Positions 57,312 through 64,000 of a DNA stretch of 64,000 bases are shown here, piece by piece. Both the position numbers and the translations under genes were made by a program. This DNA is from Haematococcus lacustris (Eukaryota; Chlorophyta; Chlorophyceae; Chlamydomonadales; Haematococcaceae). The stretch is from contig JASKMD010000012.1 in assembly GCA_030144725.1 (NCBI GenBank), positions 1,041,366 through 1,105,365 on the forward strand. The letters are read 5' to 3'. A model generated the notes under the pieces. The model did not search any database, was not told the DNA's origin, and saw only the letters and a list, made by a program, of their open reading frames with translations. Position 1 is the stretch's first letter. Every line of letters starts with the position of its first letter.

Positions 57312-57407
57312 CCAGTACTGGCTCAAAACCAGTACTGGGTGACAACCAGTACTGATGCTCGACCAGTACTGGTTATCAACCAGTACTGGCCCCCAACCAG
57401 TACTGGT
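57312..57407. repeat. right subterminal CCAGTACTGG boxes
   Basis: Five perfect CCAGTACTGG boxes and one variant (CCAGTACTGA), irregularly spaced, about 165-260 bp inside the right terminus. They mirror the much longer left subterminal array. Confidence 0.93.
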
Positions 57408-57554
57408 TGCCTCGCAGAACAGCACGACAGGCCAACGCTGGAATCTCGCCAACCGCTCGGAGTTGATTTTTTTTTTCAACAGCGTTGGCTTGCATATGAG
57501 CAACTGAAGACTTCCATCAAAAAAAAAAGTACCCTTAGGTGGCACTTATAATGC

Positions 57555-57571
57555 GATCTTTTCTGCGAGTG
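57555..57571 (-). repeat. right terminal inverted repeat of the CACTA-like element
   Basis: Reads CACTCGCAGAAAAGATC inward on the minus strand, followed outside by TA. Confidence 0.9.
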
Positions 57572-57573
57572 TA

Positions 57574-57950
57574 GCGGGACAAGGGGCATGCTAGCGGTTA
57601 AGGTGGGTACAGGTTGCCACATACCTGCACTCACCTTTTGCTGGGGTGTGGTGTATATGTGTGTGGGAGGAAGGGGAGGAAGGGGAGGGAAGGGAAGGGG
57701 AGGTCCATGGGGAGGGCGAGAGAAGTGGGGAGGGCATTGATAGTCTCAGGTGTAGGCGCACAAGACCTGCGGCAATGGTGTGACGATTTGTGTAACGAAG
57801 CAAACATTGGACATGGGTACTGGATGCACTCACCATTAGAGTAGGGAGATGTAGAGCTGGCATATGGAGGGGCAGGTGTAGCAGCCCTCCATTACAACCC
57901 ACCTTCCTTTGTCCTCACCTCAGTAGGAAGTGCAGGGTGGGAGAGTAGGG
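57574..57950. other. flank right of the CACTA-like element
   Basis: GGGAAGGGGAGG-like purine tract at about 57,670-57,735. No gene is supported. Confidence 0.4.
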
Positions 57951-58141
57951 TTGGGCTGGGCTGGGCTGGGCTGGGCTGGGCTGGGCTGGGCTGGGCTGGG
58001 CTGGGCTGGGCTGGGCTGGGCTGGGCTGGGCTGGGCTGGGCTGGGCTGGGCTGGGCTGGGCTGGGCTGGGCTGGGCTGGGCTGGGCTGGGCTGGGCTGGG
58101 CTGGGCTGGGCTGGGCTGGGCTGGGCTGGGCTGGGCTGGGC
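57951..58141. repeat. (GGGCT)n microsatellite, second locus
   Basis: About 38 perfect GGGCT units, the same pentamer as at 506-1,002. Confidence 0.96.
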
Positions 58142-58200
58142 TGCAACACAAGGGAGGCAACAGTGGGAACGTTGTGAGAGGTGATGAAATGGTGATGAAA

Positions 58201-58322
58201 TGGTGGTGGTGGTGGTGGTGGTGGTGGTGGTGGTGGTGGTGGTGGTGGTGGTGGTGGTGGTGGTGGTGGTGGTGGTGGTGGTGGTGGTGGTGGTGGTGGT
58301 GGTGGTGGTGGTGGTGGTGGTG
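58201..58322. repeat. (TGG)n triplet microsatellite
   Basis: About 40 uninterrupted TGG units. Confidence 0.97.
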
Positions 58323-58559
58323 AGGGGGACTGGGAGGGGGTGGTAATCAGGGGGGTACTAGGCGTGATTGTAAGACCTGCAGCAACAAGGTGTGGTAGCG
58401 GTTAGGCTGGATACTAAGGGCTATGCTGCGCAATGCTAGCTCCTTCTAAGCTCTTACCTTGGTCCTAAGCTCTTACCATAGTCCGTCTGGCCTCTTCGCT
58501 GCTCACAACACGTTGCACCTGCCTTGCGTTGGTGCATCAATGCTTGCGATGATTGCGGA

Positions 58560-59030
58560 GAATCGTTGCGAGGAAACTGGCCGCGAGGCTAGCTGCGATG
58601 CTGGCTGCGAGGGTGGCTGCGAAACTGGCTGCGAGGCTGGCTGCGACGAAAATGGCTGCGAGGCTGGCTGCGAGGTGAGATCCTCGCACCGAGCTGCCTC
58701 ACAGGTATGCTTCTGCGCTGCTGGACCAGCTGTGTGGCCGCGAGATTGATTGCCGAGTATGTGGCTGCGAGTATGGGCTAGATGCGGCTGCGAGTATGGG
58801 TAACCTCGTGCGATGCCATCTGTGGACCAGCTGTGTGGCCGCGAGGTTGATTGCCGAGTATGTGGCTGCGAGTATGGGCTAGATGCGGCTGCGAGTATGG
58901 GTAACCTCGTGCGATGCCATCTGTGGACCAGCTGTGTGGCCGCGAGGTTATTGCCGAGTATGTGGCTGCGAGTATGGGCTAGATGCGGCTGCGAGTATGG
59001 GTAACCTCGTGCGATGCCATCGCTGCAATA
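58560..59030. repeat. GCTGCGAGGCTG short repeats and a 101-bp tandem repeat
   Basis: GGCTGCGAG-type units at 58,570-58,675, then about three copies of a 101-bp unit; ggaccagctgtgtggccgcg occurs at about 58,723, 58,824 and 58,925. Frames through it are not supported as genes. Confidence 0.85.
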
Positions 59031-59113
59031 CCGGCTACACGATGCTGCGACTAAGTGTTGGACGGATGCCTGAATGCAAGTGAGATGTTCAGAATTTTTC
59101 TAAGTGCTGAAAG

Positions 59114-59795
59114 GCTACAGTACTGTAAGTGGTCTCTCGAGGTACCTCGAGGTACCTCGAGGTACTGTAGATGTCTACAGTACTGTAGATGTCTACAGTT
59201 CTGTAGATGTCTACAGTACTGTAGAGGTCTACAGTACTGTAGATGTCTACAGTACTGTAGATGTCTACAGTACTGTAGATGGTCTCTCGAGGTACCTCGA
59301 GGTACCTACAGTACTGTAGATGTCTACAGTACTGTAGTTGTCTACAGTACTGTAGATGTCTACAGTACTGTAGGTACCCACAGTACTGTAGATGTCTACA
59401 GTACTGTAAATGGTCTCTCGAGGTACCTCGAGGTACCTACAGTACTGTAGATGTCTACAGTACTGTAGATGTCTACAGTACTGTAGATGTCTACAGTACT
59501 GTAGATGTCTACAGTACTGTAGGTACCCACAGTACTGTAGATGTCTACAGTACTGTAAATGGTCTCTCGAGGTACCTCGAGGTACCTACAGTACTGTAGA
59601 TGTCTACAGTACTGTAGATGTCTACAGTACTGTAGATGTCTACAGTACTGTAAGTGGTCTCTCGAGGTACCCCGACAGTACTGTAGACACCTACAGTACT
59701 GTAGACATCTACAGTACTGTAGACATCTACAGTACTGTTCGTGTACTCGCGAGGTACCCCGACAGTACTGTAGACATCTACAGTACTGTAGCATG
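59114..59795. repeat. palindromic CTACAGTACTGTAG array C with CTCGAGGTACC inserts
   Basis: About 30 boxes of CTACAGTACTGTAG with ATGT, ACAC or ACAT linkers. It is divided into blocks by tggtctctcgaggtacctcg segments, themselves palindrome-rich (GGTACC, CTCGAG). It shares the CAGTACTG core with the CCAGTACTGG family of the transposon. Confidence 0.95.
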
Positions 59796-59924
59796 GCCGT
59801 ATCTCACCAACCGCGCAAAATCACGAATTTTAGTTTCAACCCCCAATCTTACAATGCCTTCATTTGACTATGTACCAAGTCCGAGGCTCCGAATCTCAAA
59901 AATGCTGTTACTAATTTGCCTGAG

Positions 59925-60356
59925 TGAGGTTGGGGGGTTGCATACCCATGTTAGTGTTGAACGCATCGTCAGCGCCACATGAAAGCTGTAGTTTCATATG
60001 GGTGCAAACATGCCAGTAGCTAAGTGGCATACCATATTATTAGTTGGCATGGCTGTGGCATGGCTGGGCGTGCCATGGGCTTGCTGTGAGGCTGCCACTC
60101 ACACCTCACATGCATGTTGCAGTAACGTTACCTGTTGTGTAGATGGGTTTGCCACGGACACATGTGTGTGCCAACGGTCGCGGATGGAGCCCTTGCTAGT
60201 GCCTGGCGCCAGTCAGAGAAACACCGAAATCTGGTCAGTCAAGACATGGGGCATGTCGCGTTAAGTGGTATTACGCCACGTACCTGGGCAAACTAGGACT
60301 ATAGATGCACCTCCGGCTCCTGTTGCGCTCGACTGGACAGTCACGTGATATTGCGA
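59925..60356 (+). repeat. dispersed repeat R, copy 2
   Basis: Inverted, diverged copy of 22,317-22,745. It contains a plus-strand frame at 59,998-60,264 starting MGANMPVAKW, corresponding to the minus-strand frame of copy 1 but truncated at the C-terminus. The shared frame may be only sequence homology. Confidence 0.8.
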
Positions 60357-62311
60357 CTTGTCCCTGGAACAATGTGTGCGATGCCTAGTGATAGAGACCA
60401 CTACTATAGGCTCATCCGCGGGGGAACATGTTCGCCCACCACCATCGCGGCCGTACTAGAGGCCAGCGACACAGACACGGCTTGAGCTATAGAGCGGGCT
60501 GGTGCAAACGCGATGTCCTGAGGTGGCCTGTGTGACCCAAACTGACCCATGCAAACATTTTATCAGGCGTGTCACAGCTGACTCCCCCCCACAGGGGGAG
60601 GTCCTCATGGGAGACCTGATTGGCTAAACATAGATTGTACTTCAGGCTCGATGCCAAGCGCAGTTCGCTCATTGGTGCCGCTACTCACCACTAGAACAAT
60701 CGATAGTGAGCAGCTGAGGTGTGTTCGCGCTCGCTTGCGCCGGCATGGACTCTGATGCAAGGATTAACGCGCCGCTTTCCAGTAGATGCGGACTAATTCG
60801 CAGGTGCCAATGCAACAAACGCTATCGAAATCGGTGCACTCTGTAGCGAGTACTTGCATGAAGATTACCAACCCCATGTTGGGGACTCCTGACTCACTGG
60901 TCACCCCTCCCAATTGAACCACCACGTAAGGGACATTTGACTTTGCGGCGTGCCTGGTGAGAGCTAAGTTGTCACTTTAACGCGAAATGCCTTATTTCTG
61001 CGTCGCGCTTGCGCCCGCACGACCGAGCTGCTGGCACATACGGTGACCGGCAGTCTGCCAGGCACGCGAACGGTTCCGCTGTGCGCGATGGGCCTCTCAA
61101 GCGCTGCTTCACCACACCCACAACCCACTACACTCGTCCCAGGATGGTTGGTTGCTCCTGCTTGGTTGCTGTGCGTGCCTGGGCAATTTTAAGCGAGCAA
61201 GAATTCATTACACCCCAATAAGACCGCCTCACACCGTTCAAACCCACGCTCTCCAGGGCTGTGGGCTTGCCAGGAATACAAGAGGTCACCCCCGCCATTG
61301 GCTGCACCCCCTTGGCTCAAGAGACAAAAACTTTCTCATTTCTGCACGGTTGAGGCCGCCGATTGGTGCGATGAGCTACTAATGGCCCGACTAGAGTGCA
61401 GCCAGCCCCGGCGATTTGCCGGGTGAACATGCGACGTGTTCTGGAGCCTCGCAGACACTCTCGCAGACGCGGCGTGAATCTCGTTTTTGACTGGACATCG
61501 CAACTATTTCAGTTGCTGCCAGGTGCAAGTTGCGGAAGTGCAGGTTGCGCAAGATGCTTAGAGCATTGGTGCCTGTGGCCTCACACCGTTCAAACTATGA
61601 AAAAACCACGCTCTCCAAGGTTGTGGGCTTGCCAGGAATACAAGAGAAAGCTGCAACTATTTACTGCGGGGTCAAAACGTGGATTTACCGAGCAGTCGCG
61701 AGAACTTTGGAAGATTCCGTTGACCGGAAGCCTCGTGGTTGTTCGTCACCAAATTGTATCACCAATTGTTTGAGCATGGGATTTGGGTGAAACTTCTTTG
61801 AGCATGAGATGTTTTTCGTCACCAACTTGTAACACCATTTGTTTGAGCATAAGATTTGGGTTTTCACCAAATCAGCGTATCACCAACAAGGTGTATCAGT
61901 ATGGTAGATACAAAAAACATGTCCGAGAACATGCGGTGGTCGTGTCATGCGGGCTGTGGATCAATCCGTGATCAGCATGTTACAATGCCCAACAAGCCAT
62001 GCAGTTTACGTACAGAGACTGATACTCCAAACAACACTCGGGAGGGGCTTACTCATGCAGCTCAAGAGCCCCCACAGCACATTTGGCTGTGCTTACAAGT
62101 CGCACAGGAGACAAGGTGGGTAGTGGGCCAGAGCAATAAGGCGCTGCAGTATTTCTACACAACTACCTATGCACACTCAATAAAACATGTTGTCTATGGA
62201 TGTGTGCTGCCTTGCTTGTGACCCAAACTCAGACATCAATCCTCACCATCTCTCCTATCATACCCACCATGCTTTCCAGTGGCCCTGCCCAGCTGAGACT
62301 GCTTATGTGAC
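60357..62311. other. unassigned sequence with two small internal duplications
   Basis: A roughly 60-bp phrase (cctcacaccgttcaaac through gggcttgccaggaatacaag) occurs at about 61,228-61,282 and 61,580-61,641. A tttgagcat / tcgtcaccaa phrase is repeated at about 61,740-61,870. No gene or RNA is supported. Confidence 0.45.
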
Positions 62312-63644
62312 TCCTGCTGGAGCAGCTGCTTAGCGAGGGGACACCGTGATGTTCTCTGCCCTCTCTGTTAGGGTGCCCTCGCGCAGCTCCTGCACACATC
62401 ACAAAACGCATAGGCATCAGGGGCTGCCAGCACAGCCTGCCCTGCATGGTTGACAAGCTACTGCGATGTGCACCTGCATCAAACATTTGCCTTTCCTGCT
62501 TCTGTTCTGCCCTAGGCTACCTGGACACCCAAGCAGTGGGTGTCCAAAGCTGGCTGGCAGGCTGGCGGGGTGGGTCACTGCATGGCTGCTCCCCTGCACA
62601 CCCACAGACCTGGATGGTCTTCAGGGGCCATGCCCAGCCATTCAGCGCTAGCTGGATGGCCATGGGAACATCAATGATGATCTCCTTCTCAGTGGGCTTT
62701 GCCCCCTGCTTCACCAGCTGGATGTACTGCCGCCCAACATGGCCAATGTAGCCAGCAATGTACAGGAAGCCAAAAGTGGGGATCTGTGCAACCAAACAAC
62801 AAGCAAAGGTAGCTTGTCGTCAGTGCAGCACAGGCCTGTGCCATGTGAGCCTTCCTGCCTGGAGCAAGCCCCTGATGCATGTCGTCGTGCTCCCCCATCA
62901 GGGCACTCACAAAGACCTCGCCGGCATGGTTGAAGCGCAGGGCCAGGCCAGGGTCGGAGATCAAGTGAGGCAGGCCGTCGTTGCCGCACAGCAGGCCAGC
63001 CTTTCCGTAGTTGGCGAACCGGTTCTTTGTTCGCTGCATAGTGGCCTCCAGGGCCAGGGCGGGGGCTGAGCCAGGCTCATACTGCGCAAGCAGGTATAGC
63101 CAGCCTGATGCCCGTCCTCCGACCCACGCACATCTTTTGCTGCTCAATCGAAACCACTGTATGAATCCCCAAGGCGCGATGCAGCGCACAGCTCACCTGC
63201 TTCAAGCGCTTGTTCAGGTTCTTCAGCTCCTTCTTCTCCAGCTTGGCGAAGGCCTTGCTCTCGGAGCAGGGGGTCAAACCAGCGACGTCCGCAGATGCGG
63301 GCAGCACATTGCTGAAGCCAACAACGGCAGCCAGAGCTGCAGCTGCAACTGCGGTGCTGACGCTCTCCTTCTGCGCGCTGCACACCACGGTCCGGCGGAC
63401 CGCAGAGGCACGCGCGGGCTTGGCAGCCACGGACTGCAGCCGGCCAAGTCAAAAGGCAGATGTTTTTAAGCTGCTTTGGCAAGCTGGGTCGAAAACACAG
63501 CTGGCTCCATTGTGCAAGGTCGCAATCCGCACCTGAGCAGCAGCGGATCGCATCATGGTGGCCATCGTTGCAGTTGCTGGTGTACGGGTTGCCCGACTGA
63601 CCTGGGTTTCCCTAACGAAAGCTGGGCGCAGATCCTGAAGTGTG
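62312..63644. repeat. psaF-containing segmental duplication, copy 2
   Basis: Direct-orientation partner of 8,267-9,598, offset by 54,045-54,046 bp. One single-base insertion in the last intron (near 62,549) and a handful of substitutions were noticed between the transcribed parts of the copies. Confidence 0.95.
62330..63565 (-). CDS. psaF: photosystem I reaction centre subunit III precursor (PsaF), copy 2
   Basis: Exons 63,565-63,533, 63,433-63,197, 63,081-62,911, 62,783-62,610 and 62,389-62,330 reproduce copy 1 exactly in phase and length (224 residues). The only exon difference noticed is synonymous, an Ile codon in exon 4 (ATA-ATC on the plus strand becomes ATG-ATC). All targeting, docking-helix, membrane and C-terminal features of copy 1 are intact, so both genes could be functional. 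The sequence upstream of the start diverges after about 25 bp and becomes clearly different by about 100 bp, so the promoters may differ. The 3' flanks beyond the stop are unrelated after about 25 bp. An assembly duplication of one locus is possible. Confidence 0.95.
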
Positions 63645-64000
63645 ACACGAGCCCAAACGGGGCAGCTGCCTTAGAAACTCTGGCCCACGCTGCTGCCATG
63701 ACAGTTGCTGGTGGCAGCAGCTATGTGACAGAAGTAGCAACCAGGCAATCTAAATTAAAGGCTCCTAGGCACCAAGGTATTGGAAGTCAAGTGGCTCGGG
63801 AATGATAGGGTTAGCTAAATAATGCCAAGTGACATGCCCTCGTTTGGAAGGTAATGTGCACTGTGCACCCAGCTATGAAAATATTATTGCAGTTCATTGC
63901 AAAAGTCCCAAATCCTAAATGGGGAGGGTGACCAAGGCCGACGGCTTGAGCATCTTCCTTTATCCTGACCCTCGCGACAATTTGGTCACTTTGGTCAAGT
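63645..64000. other. unassigned right edge
   Basis: Sequence upstream of psaF copy 2. It is unrelated to the corresponding flank of copy 1 after about 63,644, and no gene is recognised. Confidence 0.4.

Larger units (their letters stand above)
26318..57571. mobile_element. 31.25-kb CACTA/EnSpm-like transposon
   Basis: The left end reads CACTCGCAGAAAAG from 26,318. The right end, read inward on the other strand from 57,571, reads the same 14 bases, then ATC against TTC. A shared TTGATGGAA lies about 50 bp in from each end. Both ends abut TA (26,316-26,317 and 57,572-57,573), either a 2-bp target duplication or part of the inverted repeat. CACT-type termini, subterminal short repeats at both ends and an internal Tnp2-like transposase are the hallmarks of the CACTA superfamily. 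Cargo, left to right: an Ulp1/dioxygenase gene (-), two LRR-like genes (-), a small ORF (+), a coiled-coil gene (-), the transposase (+), and a right-end gene (-). Most splice junctions join in frame, so the element looks recently active apart from one suspected frameshift. Confidence 0.87.

Noticed and set aside
26318..57571. KDZ (Kyakuja-Dileera-Zisupton) transposon instead of CACTA
   Set aside because: KDZ elements also associate with Ulp1 and TET/JBP genes, but the CACT termini, subterminal short repeats and the Tnp2-type order of motifs fit CACTA better.
58459..59083. Cys/Gly-rich frames over the 101-bp and GGCTGCGAG repeats
   Set aside because: They are explained by tandem repeats; no start context, splice partner or family similarity was seen.

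Overview
This window is nuclear DNA of a green alga, most likely a chlorophycean close to Chlamydomonadales. The evidence is two copies of psaF (a nuclear-encoded photosystem I subunit with a bipartite chloroplast/lumen targeting peptide), GC-rich genes with many short GT-AG introns, TGTAA polyadenylation-type signals, and a very heavy load of micro- and minisatellites. No rRNA, tRNA, CRISPR or bacterial operon was seen. The species cannot be named from the sequence alone.

Layout. 1-2.8 kb: a (GGGCT)n array and unassigned DNA. 2.8-7.07 kb (minus): an 11-exon gene for a compact 376-residue C5-cytosine DNA methyltransferase whose exons join in frame; four of its introns are filled by four different simple repeats. 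8.28-9.52 kb (minus): psaF copy 1. 9.77-12.67 kb: two nested hAT transposons, each with perfect 8-bp target-site duplications; the inner one holds a decayed hAT transposase. 14.0-22.1 kb: a repeat block with a 225-bp satellite, three copies of a G-rich 21-bp minisatellite, and a large inverted repeat. 22.3-25.9 kb: a dispersed repeat, an unassigned 242-codon ORF between 60-bp inverted repeats, palindromic CTACAGTACTGTAG arrays and G-rich tracts.

26,318-57,571 is the main discovery: a 31.25-kb CACTA/EnSpm-like transposon with inverted termini beginning CACTCGCAGAAAAG, flanking TA dinucleotides, and subterminal arrays of CCAGTACTGG at both ends. Reading the splice sites by hand gives a largely intact gene set: a roughly 1,540-residue Tnp2-like transposase (plus strand, 10 exons); a very large minus-strand gene joining an intact Ulp1/SENP-type cysteine protease, an Ala-rich repeat region, a second Ulp1-like domain that has lost its catalytic His and Cys, a coiled coil, and a C-terminal 2-oxoglutarate/Fe(II) dioxygenase-like domain; two single-exon leucine-rich-repeat-like paralogues; a coiled-coil gene; a small 96-residue ORF; and a right-end gene with a probable frameshift. 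A 4.4-kb intron of the transposase gene is almost entirely CCAGTACTGG satellite, the same motif as the subterminal repeats. Two telomere-like TAGGGC/TTAGGG arrays, inverted relative to each other, also lie inside the element.

57.6-64 kb: a second (GGGCT)n array, a (TGG)n array, a 101-bp tandem repeat, another CTACAGTACTGTAG array, an inverted partner of the 22.3-kb dispersed repeat, and psaF copy 2, nearly identical to copy 1 including introns. In the element, transposase and probably the Ulp1/dioxygenase protein would serve mobility and host interaction. The methyltransferase and psaF are the only host-type genes recognised.
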